DNA of 64,000 nucleotides. Origin: Luminiphilus syltensis NOR5-1B. GTDB lineage: Bacteria > Pseudomonadota > Gammaproteobacteria > Pseudomonadales > Halieaceae. The notes beneath the pieces were generated by a model, which saw only the letters and a list, made by a program, of their open reading frames with translations, had not been told where the DNA came from and ran no database searches. Position numbers and translations under genes: made by a program. Shown piece by piece: positions 55,517 to 63,462 of this stretch (position 1 is the stretch's first letter; every line of letters starts with the position of its first letter). The stretch covers positions 1,026,596 to 1,090,595 of the forward strand of contig NZ_DS999411.1 of NCBI RefSeq assembly GCF_000158175.1. The letters are read 5' to 3'.

Positions 55517-56592
55517 ACAGCATCTTCCTGACCCCCGGGAATTTTCCTCAGGAGTTTCTCCGACCCACCGTGGAATTCCTGCTGTTATCGCAAACCCAAG
55601 AGGGGGAAATACCCTGGTTTGAGGGTGGTCATTCTGATCCCTGGGATCATACCGAGGCCGCTATGGGCCTGGCGCTGGCGGGGGAGCTCAGCGCCGCCAG
55701 ACGCGCGTATCGTTGGTTGGCGAACACCCAGCTGGAAGATGGAAGCTGGTGGCGCTGTTACCGCGAAGGTAAACCCCACGAGCCTGATCGGCGCGAGAGC
55801 AATTACGTCGCCTATATGGCTACCGGTGTCTGGCACTACTATTTACTCACGGCGGATCGCGAATTCCTTCAGGAGCTGTTTCCCACCATCGATCGGGCGA
55901 TGGCCTTTGTGCTCTCGCTGCAGAGCGAACACGGTGATATTGATTGGGCGGTCGATGCCGATGGATCTCCCAAAGGGGATGCGCTGGTCACCGGCTGCAG
56001 CTCGATTTACAAGAGCATGGAATGTGCTCTCCACATAGCTGCGGTACTCGATACACCGCGCCCGCACTGGCAGGCAGGACGGGCGCTGCTGGGTGACGCA
56101 CTGCGCGCTCGCCCCGACCGTTTCGATCGTACCTGGGCCAGTAAATCCCGCTACGCCATGGATTGGTTTTATCCGGTGCTCACAGGAGTGATCGAGGGTG
56201 ATGCAGCGGTTGCACGAATCAATGACCGCTGGCACGAATTTGTGCAGCCGGGCCTGGGTTGTCGTTGCGAAGTGCAGGAGCCCTGGGTAACCGTGGCGGA
56301 GTCCTGCGAGCTGGTGCTGGCGCTAATGGCCGTCGGTGATCAACGGCGCGCGGCTCTGGTGTTTAGTTGGTTACTGCAATGGCGAGCGGATGACGGCGCC
56401 TGGTGGACGGGCTACCAATTTGCCGACAAGGTCCTCTGGCCCGATGAAAAACCAACCTGGACGGCAGGAGCCGTACTGCTCGCCGCGGATGCGTTGACTG
56501 GCTTTTCGGGTGCCTCCCGCTTGTTTCTGGATGTGGTTCCCTTCGGGGCGGCACCTGCAGGGCATTTGGCGAGAACGTCGGCACAGCCCTAA
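55513..56592 (+). CDS. Alpha/alpha-toroid protein (six-hairpin glycosidase/prenyltransferase-like), unknown function
   Basis: 359 aa, all helical. Repeating helix pairs with Trp/Gly-rich motifs: TQEGEIPWFEGGHSDPWDHT, LANTQLEDGSWWRCY, RRESNYVAYMATGVWHYYLL, WRADDGAWWTGYQF and WPDEKPTWTAGAVLLAAD. The pattern is that of the alpha/alpha toroid seen in GH15-like glycosidases and terpene cyclases; databases often label such proteins 'prenyltransferase'. No DxDD cyclase motif is seen, but acidic residues in PWDHTEA and DALVTGCSSIYKSME could be catalytic. It overlaps the methyltransferase by 4 nt and is convergent with the second methyltransferase (overlap of 4 nt). Confidence 0.75.
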   Translation: MNSIFLTPGNFPQEFLRPTVEFLLLSQTQEGEIPWFEGGHSDPWDHTEAAMGLALAGELSAARRAYRWLANTQLEDGSWWRCYREGKPHEPDRRESNYVAYMATGVWHYYLLTADREFLQELFPTIDRAMAFVLSLQSEHGDIDWAVDADGSPKGDALVTGCSSIYKSMECALHIAAVLDTPRPHWQAGRALLGDALRARPDRFDRTWASKSRYAMDWFYPVLTGVIEGDAAVARINDRWHEFVQPGLGCRCEVQEPWVTVAESCELVLALMAVGDQRRAALVFSWLLQWRADDGAWWTGYQFADKVLWPDEKPTWTAGAVLLAADALTGFSGASRLFLDVVPFGAAPAGHLARTSAQP

Positions 56593-57194
56593 AGCTTTCT
56601 CAGCAGGCGCAGACTGCCCGTTTGGCCGTTGCTTTGAAAGAGTCCCGATTGTTGAGCCAGTTGCCAGATTGCGAAGGGAGCCTGGCCACCGAGCGCCGGA
56701 TCGGGGAACACATCGTGAATCGCCAAACAACCGCCCTGAACAATACGGGGAGCCCAAGTGCGGTAGTCCGAGAGCGCGGAATCAAGACTGTGGCCGCCGT
56801 CGATAAAAACCATACCGAGGGGGCTGTGCCAGTGTCTCCCCAGAACCGCTGAGTCCGCCACGACCGGAATAACAAAGGCCTCAAGTCCGCTTTTTTTGAG
56901 ATTACGGCGAAATTCCGGGAAGGAGTCGAGATCCCCGTCCGCGTCGGTCAGCGCGGGGTCGTGGAAAAACTCTCCCGGCTGATGCTCTTCAGAACCTCTG
57001 TGGTGATCCACGGCAAAAACGACGGTGTTATTGCGCTGCGCCGCCTGCGCCAGCCACAGTGTAGACCGGCCGCAATAGCTGCCGATTTCCAGCGCCGGCC
57101 CGATTCGGGTTGCTTCGAGCGCGGCGTCGTGCAGCGCGGCGCCTTCGACATTGTCCATAAATCCACGCACGAGATCGTTCGGTGGGGTGGCCAT
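56589..57194 (-). CDS. Class I SAM-dependent methyltransferase (Methyltransf_24/CmcI-like)
   Basis: 201 aa. ALEIGSYCGRSTLWLA (motif I), VFAVDHHRGSEEHQ, GMVFIDGGHSLDSALSDYRTW and GGCLAIHDVFPDP. The IDGGH...D..W and HDxF motifs are those of Methyltransf_24 proteins, metal-assisted O-methyltransferases of sugars or small molecules. ATG 57194 with GGAGAT upstream. Divergent from waaA (56 nt). Its 3' end overlaps the toroid gene. Confidence 0.83.
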   Translation of the reverse strand: MATPPNDLVRGFMDNVEGAALHDAALEATRIGPALEIGSYCGRSTLWLAQAAQRNNTVVFAVDHHRGSEEHQPGEFFHDPALTDADGDLDSFPEFRRNLKKSGLEAFVIPVVADSAVLGRHWHSPLGMVFIDGGHSLDSALSDYRTWAPRIVQGGCLAIHDVFPDPALGGQAPFAIWQLAQQSGLFQSNGQTGSLRLLRKL

Positions 57195-57250
57195 GATAAT
57201 CTCCGATCAACGACGGCGAGAGTATAAGCCCCAGCCTGGCGGCGCGAGCG

Positions 57251-58528
57251 ATGACACGGTTTTTGTATTCTATTTTGATGCGTCTGAGTGTGCCGATAGT
57301 GCTGGCGCGCTTGTTGTGGCGTTCGCGGCGAAATCCCGGTTACCGCGCGCAACTCCGCCAGCGGCTGGGTTTTGATCTTCCCGTTACCGGTAGCTCGGGA
57401 CCCATGGTATGGATTCACGCCGTATCCGTCGGTGAAACACTGGCGGTGGCGCCACTCATAGAGTCATTGTTGAGCAGTCTCGGTGAGCGGCGATTGCTGG
57501 TTACCTCGACGACCCCTACCGGTGCGGCGCAGGTACAACGCTTATTTGGCGATCGGGTATTGCGCACCTGGTTTCCCATCGACACCCCCGGTGCCGTCCG
57601 TCGACACCTCGATCACTGGCAACCCGGTGTTGTGGTGCTGGTGGAAACTGAGATCTGGCCCAATCTGATTCACGGCTGTGGTTTGCGCGATTGCCCGGTG
57701 CTTTTGGTGAACGCACGATTGTCCGCGCGCTCGGCGCGGGGCTACGCCAGGCTCGGCGATTTGTCACGGGAGGCGATAGGCGGGCTGCGCCATATCGCCT
57801 GCCAGAGCCGGGCCGACGCGCGCCGTTTTAAAATGCTGGGTGGTGCATCGGAGCAGATTTCGGTGGTGGGCAGCATTAAATACGATATCGATATAGCGCA
57901 GCTTAAGGACGGCCGTGATGCGTTGATGGCTATCATCAGTCCGGGTAACCGGCGTTGGATCCTGGTAGCGGCCAGCACCCACCCGGGTGAGGAAGAGATC
58001 GTTGTGAACGCCTTCAAAGACTTGAAAGAACAACGCCCCGACGCACTGTTGGTGCTCGCTCCACGGCACCCGGAGCGTTCCAACGCAGTGGCAAAATTAG
58101 TGCAGAGCGCAGGCCTCCGCTTGATGCGACGAACCGAGTCCAGACCGGTGGCTAGCTACGACGACGTTTTGCTTCTGGATACCCTCGGTGAATTGGCGTT
58201 GGCTCAGGGTACGGCCAGACTTGCCTTTATTGGCGGCAGTCTGGTGTCCCGCGGCGGACACAACCCTCTGGAGGCCGCCGCCTGGGGTGTGCCCGTTATC
58301 AGTGGCGCATCGGTCGACAACTTTGCGACGATTTATCGGGATTTGACGCGCACCGGTGGCGCTCTTGTTCTGCAGCCAAAGGAGAACCTTGGGACCTGTT
58401 TAGTGAGGCTTGCGGCAGATGAGGAGCGCCTGCAATCAATGGGCGTGGCGGGGCAGCGATGGGTAGCGGAGAAACGTGGCGCACTGGATCTTCAGTGCGC
58501 TCTGATTCAGAGCTACTACTCTGACTGA
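57251..58528 (+). CDS. waaA: 3-deoxy-D-manno-octulosonic acid (Kdo) transferase
   Basis: 425 aa, GT30. Adds Kdo to lipid IVA at the inner membrane. N-terminal anchor (YSILMRLSVPIVLARLLW), catalytic Glu in IHAVSVGETLAVAPLI, LVETEIWPNLI, ILVAASTHPGEEE, LVLAPRHPER and IGGSLVSRGGHNPLEAAAWG. Last gene of the envelope stretch; its 3' end overlaps that of the convergent tolC by 13 nt. Confidence 0.96.
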   Translation: MTRFLYSILMRLSVPIVLARLLWRSRRNPGYRAQLRQRLGFDLPVTGSSGPMVWIHAVSVGETLAVAPLIESLLSSLGERRLLVTSTTPTGAAQVQRLFGDRVLRTWFPIDTPGAVRRHLDHWQPGVVVLVETEIWPNLIHGCGLRDCPVLLVNARLSARSARGYARLGDLSREAIGGLRHIACQSRADARRFKMLGGASEQISVVGSIKYDIDIAQLKDGRDALMAIISPGNRRWILVAASTHPGEEEIVVNAFKDLKEQRPDALLVLAPRHPERSNAVAKLVQSAGLRLMRRTESRPVASYDDVLLLDTLGELALAQGTARLAFIGGSLVSRGGHNPLEAAAWGVPVISGASVDNFATIYRDLTRTGGALVLQPKENLGTCLVRLAADEERLQSMGVAGQRWVAEKRGALDLQCALIQSYYSD

Positions 58529-59952
58529 GTGCTGCCGCTAGCGGTGGGTGCTGCGGGTTCAACCAGAAAGCTGTCGAGACGCTCGAGGTCCTGCCGCGCG
58601 AGCGTGCCTGCCGTTTCCTTTAGCCGTAGCGAGTTGATGATGTAGTCGTAGCGGGTATTGGCGTAATCGCGTCGGGCTTCGAACAGAATATTTTGCGCAT
58701 TGAGCACATCGACGATATTGCGCGTCCCGACTTCATAGCCCGCCTCCGTGGCGTCGAGGGCACTCTGGGCCGATTTTATGGACTGTTTGCGGGCTTTGAC
58801 CCTGGCGACGTCTGACATCACGGTCATGTGCAATGATCGCGCCTCGGTCACCGTGGTGCGCGTGAGATTGATTCGATCCTCCCGTGCGGCATTGAACTGT
58901 TCAGCCGCGCGACGACGGTTGGCGGAGATTGAGCCGCCGGTGAACAACGGCATGTCGACCCGAACCTGCCATGTTTTGGCGGTTTGCTCCTGTTGCGGTT
59001 GCGGTACCAGCGCGGGTGGATCCGTGGCCAGTGATCCTTCGGTTTCGTTATCGGCATAGGTGTAACCCGCCGTCACCTTTGGCGCGTGTTCCATTTTGTT
59101 GGCTTTCGCCGTCTGGCGTGCGGACTCTTCGGCAAATCGCGCCGCGGCCAGTTCAAAATTGTTTTCCAGCGCAAAATCAACCCAGCTTGCCCGATCAGCG
59201 GGCTCGGGGGTTCGTGCCGTAAAATCGGGTGTCAGTACGTTGAGTCGTTCATGATACTCGCCGGTCAGCACCGATAACCGCTCTTTGGCGACGGCCACAT
59301 TATTTTCTTCGACGATGCGTGTAACCTCGGAAAGGTCCCGGGCGGCCTCGGCTTCATAGACATCGGTGATGGCGATGAGGCCCACGTCAAAACGCTGCTG
59401 AGTCTGTTCCAGCTGACGCTGAAAGGCCCGTTCCTGTGACTCGGCGGCAGCGAGATTGTCCTGCGCGCGCAGGACGCCGACATAGGCTTCGACCACTCGA
59501 ACAATCAGATTCTGCGTATTGGCAGCAAAAGTGGCCTCGGCCTGAAGGGTAAATTCCTTGCCCGCCTGGTAGTTATACCAGGCCGAAAGGTCGAACAGCG
59601 TTTGCGACAGCCGCACGTCGTAGCCATCGGTATCGACATCGACCTGCTGACTGATTTCCCCTAGAACGATTCCGCCGTTGCCATCGCCGATGAACGATTG
59701 TCGGGTGCTATCGGTGTCATTGTTACTGAATTCGTAGCCCGCGGTTACCTGGGGTAATAATGGTGCCAGAGTCAGGTTTTCCTGCTCGATATTGGCCCGA
59801 TACTGAGCGGCCTGCGAGCGCAGTTGGGCATCGTTGTTAAGGGCCCGTTCATAGATATCGAGCAACGATTCGGCGGACGTGAGCTGAGCACAAACCAGCA
59901 ACAGTGCCGGGCTTAGTCTCCGAAATGAATCGGGTCGAAAATAACGCGTCAT
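58516..59952 (-). CDS. tolC: TolC family outer membrane efflux protein
   Basis: 478 aa with signal peptide ending near TSAES. Outer membrane channel of type I secretion and RND efflux. Two OEP repeats: YERALNNDAQLRSQAAQYRA ... LSQTLFDLSAWYNYQAGKEF in the first and FALENNFELAAARFAEESAR ... EAGYEVGTRNIVDVLNAQN in the second, the latter ending with the TVTEAR..YxVGTRxxxDVLxAQ signature of TolC. ATG 59952 preceded by AAAGGGAG. Divergent from the DUF1249 gene. Confidence 0.95.
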   Translation of the reverse strand: MTRYFRPDSFRRLSPALLLVCAQLTSAESLLDIYERALNNDAQLRSQAAQYRANIEQENLTLAPLLPQVTAGYEFSNNDTDSTRQSFIGDGNGGIVLGEISQQVDVDTDGYDVRLSQTLFDLSAWYNYQAGKEFTLQAEATFAANTQNLIVRVVEAYVGVLRAQDNLAAAESQERAFQRQLEQTQQRFDVGLIAITDVYEAEAARDLSEVTRIVEENNVAVAKERLSVLTGEYHERLNVLTPDFTARTPEPADRASWVDFALENNFELAAARFAEESARQTAKANKMEHAPKVTAGYTYADNETEGSLATDPPALVPQPQQEQTAKTWQVRVDMPLFTGGSISANRRRAAEQFNAAREDRINLTRTTVTEARSLHMTVMSDVARVKARKQSIKSAQSALDATEAGYEVGTRNIVDVLNAQNILFEARRDYANTRYDYIINSLRLKETAGTLARQDLERLDSFLVEPAAPTASGSTQSE

Positions 59953-59994
59953 TGGGAACTCCCTTTCTCCTTGCGCTGTGGTGGCCGGATTCTA

Positions 59995-60021
59995 TCACTA
60001 GATCTGTACAATAGATCGTGA
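59995..60021. promoter_or_regulatory. Imperfect dyad in the tolC - DUF1249 divergent region
   Basis: TCAC-TA-GATCT (59995-60005), spacer GTACAAT, then AGATC-GTGA (60013-60021): the arms GATCT/AGATC and TCAC/GTGA are exact, with a 2-nt offset. It overlaps a -10-like TAGAAT for tolC on the minus strand (59989-59994). Operator-like, but no regulator gene is nearby. Confidence 0.3.
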
Positions 60022-60093
60022 TTAATGTCACCTGTGCGCAGCCCGCTCGGGTGTTGCTAAACTATCCCCAGGACAAGCGTCAGGAAAACAGTA

Positions 60094-60552
60094 ATGCCCC
60101 CGGTGCCGACACAGCGAAAACGCCGATATGCAGTCGATCTGGTCGACCTGCATAGCCTGTGTGAGACCAATTATGTGCGTCTGCTGAGGGTATTTCCAGA
60201 TTATGAGGCGAGCAACGAGCGCGGGTTCATCGCGGGTGACGCGAAAGTTCGCATCGACGTCACCGAACGTAGCCGCTACACCACCACGTTCAGACTGTTG
60301 AAACTCGGACCCTTGGCGGCACCCTTTGGCGCCGTCACCGTGGACCTCCGAGCTTACCACGATGCCCGTATGGCGGAAGTCATCGGTTTCCAGCGTCATC
60401 GATTGGTGCGGGGTCGTTATCAGTATCCGAACGATTATATGTATAGCCGGGACGAGCAGGCGCAACAAAATCGGTTTGTTGCCGAGATGCTGTCGTTTTG
60501 TCTGGCTGAAGGACGTACGGCAGAGGTGGCGCTACCTGAGGGACTCGAGTGA
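60094..60552 (+). CDS. DUF1249 family protein
   Basis: 152 aa, soluble. Conserved YAVDLVDLHSLCETNYVRLLRVFPDYE and YHDARMAEVIGFQRHR of the DUF1249 family (YqiB group), found beside cpdA and parE in gammaproteobacteria. Function is unknown. ATG 60094 with AGGAAAA upstream. Its stop overlaps the GTG of cpdA by 4 nt. In related genomes nudF stands before it; here it does not. Confidence 0.9.
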   Translation: MPPVPTQRKRRYAVDLVDLHSLCETNYVRLLRVFPDYEASNERGFIAGDAKVRIDVTERSRYTTTFRLLKLGPLAAPFGAVTVDLRAYHDARMAEVIGFQRHRLVRGRYQYPNDYMYSRDEQAQQNRFVAEMLSFCLAEGRTAEVALPEGLE

Positions 60553-61382
60553 CGGGAGTCGGTTTACTCCAGGGGGTAGAGGCGAGGCAGTCCGGCGCCA
60601 CGCTAAAGCTCCTTCAAATCACCGACACCCACCTGATGCAGCAGCGGGGAGGTCGTCTGCTCAATGTCGATACCGATGCATCGTTATCGGCAGTCGTGGC
60701 ACTGGCGTCTCAGTCCCTACCCGCGGATGCACTGCTGATTACCGGGGACATCGCCGGTGCCGGCGCTGGTGACGCCTACTACCGGCTCGAGGAGGCGTTG
60801 TCGCCTTTGCAAGCGCCGAGCTTCTGGTTGCCGGGTAATCATGACGATGGTCACGCCTGCGCCGATGAGTTGAGCTGGCACTTCAAACGTCAGGTCATCT
60901 TCCCTCACTGGCAGGTATTAATGCTCGATTCACAGGTCAGAGGTGAAGTCGGCGGTATACTGGCGCAAGCCGAACTTGACGCACTGGTTACGGCGGTCAG
61001 CGAATCCAATGCAAGCGGGCGGCATTTGTTGGTGGCATTGCATCATCCGCTGTGGCCCCTGGGTTGTGATTGGCTGGATTCACAGCGTGTCGCGAACGCT
61101 GATGACGTCGCAGCTTGCCTTGAAATGGCAGAGAATAAAGTCGTGGTGATCTCGGGGCATGTTCATCAGGAGAGCGACGCGATCCATCGAGGCGCTCGCT
61201 ACCTCACCACACCATCGACCTGTATACAGTTCGCGAAATATTCGCCTGATTTCAAGGTGGATGACTCCGGTCCGGGATATCGCTGGCTTGATTTACAGGC
61301 GGATGGCTTTGTCTCAACCGGCGTGGAGCGTGTCACCGAAGTGAGCTTCCCGGTGGACCTCGATTCGGATGGCTACCTGTAA
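60549..61382 (+). CDS. cpdA: 3',5'-cyclic-AMP phosphodiesterase CpdA (calcineurin-like)
   Basis: 277 aa metallophosphoesterase. Five blocks: LLQITDTHLM, LLITGDIAG, LPGNHDDGH, LLVALHHPLWP and VVISGHVHQESD, giving the GDxxD/GNHD/H-x-H metal site. It lowers cAMP and so modulates CRP. GTG 60549 overlaps DUF1249 (GTGA). Followed by parE after 72 nt; the yqiA esterase gene often placed between them is absent. Confidence 0.92.
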   Translation: MTGVGLLQGVEARQSGATLKLLQITDTHLMQQRGGRLLNVDTDASLSAVVALASQSLPADALLITGDIAGAGAGDAYYRLEEALSPLQAPSFWLPGNHDDGHACADELSWHFKRQVIFPHWQVLMLDSQVRGEVGGILAQAELDALVTAVSESNASGRHLLVALHHPLWPLGCDWLDSQRVANADDVAACLEMAENKVVVISGHVHQESDAIHRGARYLTTPSTCIQFAKYSPDFKVDDSGPGYRWLDLQADGFVSTGVERVTEVSFPVDLDSDGYL

Positions 61383-61434
61383 ATTATCCGTCAGCTATTC
61401 GGCAAAGCATTGTATTCTCCCGAGCTACAGCAAT

Positions 61435-61457
61435 AGGAGGTCGGTAATCCGTTTATG
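61435..61457 (+). promoter_or_regulatory. Unusually spaced ribosome binding site of parE
   Basis: A perfect AGGAGG (61435-61440) stands 14 nt before the ATG at 61455, whereas 5-9 nt is normal. No other start codon in frame lies closer, and the N-terminus SQYNADAIEVLTGLEPVRKRPGMY fits ParE exactly. Confidence 0.55.
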
Positions 61458-63344
61458 AGCCAGTACAACGCAGATGCCATTGAAGTACTCACAGGGCTCG
61501 AGCCGGTGCGCAAGCGCCCGGGTATGTATACCGACACCACCCGACCCAATCACCTCGCGCAGGAAGTCATCGATAATAGCGTTGATGAGGCGTTGGCGGG
61601 CCACGCCGATCAAATCGATGTCACCCTGCACGCTGACGGGAGCATTACCGTTGTCGATAACGGCCGGGGTATGCCGGTAGATCAGCATCCTGAGCTGGGA
61701 TTGCCGGGAGTCGAGGTCATACTGTCGACCCTACATGCCGGGGGTAAGTTTTCGGATACCAACTACCAGTTCAGCGGAGGGTTGCACGGGGTTGGTGTTT
61801 CGGTAGTCAATGCCTTGTCGACCTACCTTGAGGTGACCATCCGGCGCGATGGCCAGATCCACCGCATGCGCTTTGAGGGGGGTGATAAGACCGGTGACCT
61901 CGCGCCGATTGATACCTGTGGTAAGCGCAATACGGGAACGGGCTTACGTTTTCTTCCCGACCCCAGCTACTTTGATTCTGCCCATTTTTCATTGCCGCGC
62001 CTGAATCACGTACTTCGTGCCAAGGCCGTATTGTGTCCGGGCCTTCGCGTAACGCTGTTTGATGAGAAGAAAAACGAGAAGGCCGAGTGGTATTACGAAG
62101 ACGGCATCGCCGATTACCTGGCCGATGCCACGATTGATTATCCGGTAATCCCAGAAAAACCGTTTACCGGGAGTTTCAGCGGGCCCACCGACGCCGTGGA
62201 CTGGGCGATCCAATGGTTGCCCGAGGGCGGGGAGGTGCTTGCCGAGTCTTACGTCAACCTGATCCCCACCGCGCAGGGGGGGACCCACGTCAATGGACTG
62301 CGATCGGGTTTACTGGAGGCAATGCGCGAATTCTGCGAACTGCGCAACCTGCTGCCCCGTGGTGTCAAACTGACACCAGAAGATATTTGGGACCGTTGCG
62401 CCTATTTGTTGTCCTCGAAGCTCGCTGATCCCCAATTTTCCGGTCAGACCAAAGAACGATTATCTTCCCGTGAGGCGGCGGGTTTCGTCTCGGGTGTGGC
62501 GAAAGACGCGTTCAGCCTCTGGCTCAATCAGCATACCGGTGACGCCGAACTGCTCGCTGAGCTGTGTATTAACCGGGCTCAGGCCCGCCTCCGTTCCGCG
62601 AAAAAGGTGGTTCGAAAAAAGGTTACATCGGGCCCCGCGTTACCGGGAAAGCTCGCCGATTGCACCACTGAGGACCCCGCCCGGGGTGAATTGTTTCTGG
62701 TGGAGGGTGACTCCGCAGGGGGTTCAGCCAAGCAGGCGAGAGACCGCGAGTTTCAGGCCATTCTTCCGCTGAGGGGTAAGATCCTCAATACCTGGGAGAT
62801 CGATTCGCAGGAAATACTCGCATCACAGGAGGTGCACAATATTTCTGTTGCGCTGGGAATCGATCCGGGCAGTGATGATCTGGACGGGCTTCGCTACCAC
62901 AAGATTTGTATTCTCGCGGATGCGGATTCCGACGGACTACACATTGCAACGCTGATTTGTGCCTTGTTTCTGCGCCATTTTCGACCGTTGGTTCGCGCAG
63001 GCCACGTGTTCGTTGCCATGCCACCGCTTTACCGGATTGATGTGGGTAAGGAGGTTCACTACGCCCTCGATGAATCCGAAAAAAATGGTGTCCTCGAGCG
63101 GCTCCAGGCCGAGAAATCCCGGGCCAAGCCCAATGTACAACGCTTTAAGGGCCTGGGTGAGATGAATCCACCCCAGCTTCGCGAGACCACTATGGATCCC
63201 GACACTCGTCGTCTGGTACAGCTGGTACTGGAGTCTGACGACGACACCAACAGCACCTTCGACATGCTGCTTGCGAAAAAGCGTGCCGGTGATCGAAAAA
63301 GCTGGCTCGAATCCAAGGGCGATCTCGCCGAAATCGTCGCCTGA
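61455..63344 (+). CDS. parE: DNA topoisomerase IV subunit B
   Basis: 629 aa, complete, lacking the insert found in GyrB. GHKL ATPase: VIDNSVDEALAGH, VDNGRGMPVDQHP, LHAGGKFSDTNYQFSGGLHGVGVSVVNALS. Toprim: [23 protein letters not shown] and ILADADSDGLHIATL. C-terminal [20 protein letters not shown]. It decatenates daughter chromosomes with ParC. Both subunit B paralogues, this and gyrB, are thus at opposite ends of the window. Confidence 0.98.
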   Translation: MSQYNADAIEVLTGLEPVRKRPGMYTDTTRPNHLAQEVIDNSVDEALAGHADQIDVTLHADGSITVVDNGRGMPVDQHPELGLPGVEVILSTLHAGGKFSDTNYQFSGGLHGVGVSVVNALSTYLEVTIRRDGQIHRMRFEGGDKTGDLAPIDTCGKRNTGTGLRFLPDPSYFDSAHFSLPRLNHVLRAKAVLCPGLRVTLFDEKKNEKAEWYYEDGIADYLADATIDYPVIPEKPFTGSFSGPTDAVDWAIQWLPEGGEVLAESYVNLIPTAQGGTHVNGLRSGLLEAMREFCELRNLLPRGVKLTPEDIWDRCAYLLSSKLADPQFSGQTKERLSSREAAGFVSGVAKDAFSLWLNQHTGDAELLAELCINRAQARLRSAKKVVRKKVTSGPALPGKLADCTTEDPARGELFLVEGDSAGGSAKQARDREFQAILPLRGKILNTWEIDSQEILASQEVHNISVALGIDPGSDDLDGLRYHKICILADADSDGLHIATLICALFLRHFRPLVRAGHVFVAMPPLYRIDVGKEVHYALDESEKNGVLERLQAEKSRAKPNVQRFKGLGEMNPPQLRETTMDPDTRRLVQLVLESDDDTNSTFDMLLAKKRAGDRKSWLESKGDLAEIVA

Positions 63345-63403
63345 GCGGCGCTACTGAATTCGTGATCTGGCGCCGGTAAGCATCGCCAAACCACGGTGTG
63401 CCA

Positions 63404-63431
63404 TTGCCCGGCTCTCCAGTTGTACTACACT
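63404..63431 (+). promoter_or_regulatory. Likely promoter of the YceI-like gene
   Basis: -35 TTGCCC (63404-63409) and -10 TACACT (63426-63431), 16-nt spacing, about 30 nt ahead of the ATG at 63463. RBS GAGGAA is between. Confidence 0.5.
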
Positions 63432-63462
63432 GAGACGAACAGACACCACCGAGGAATTCACC

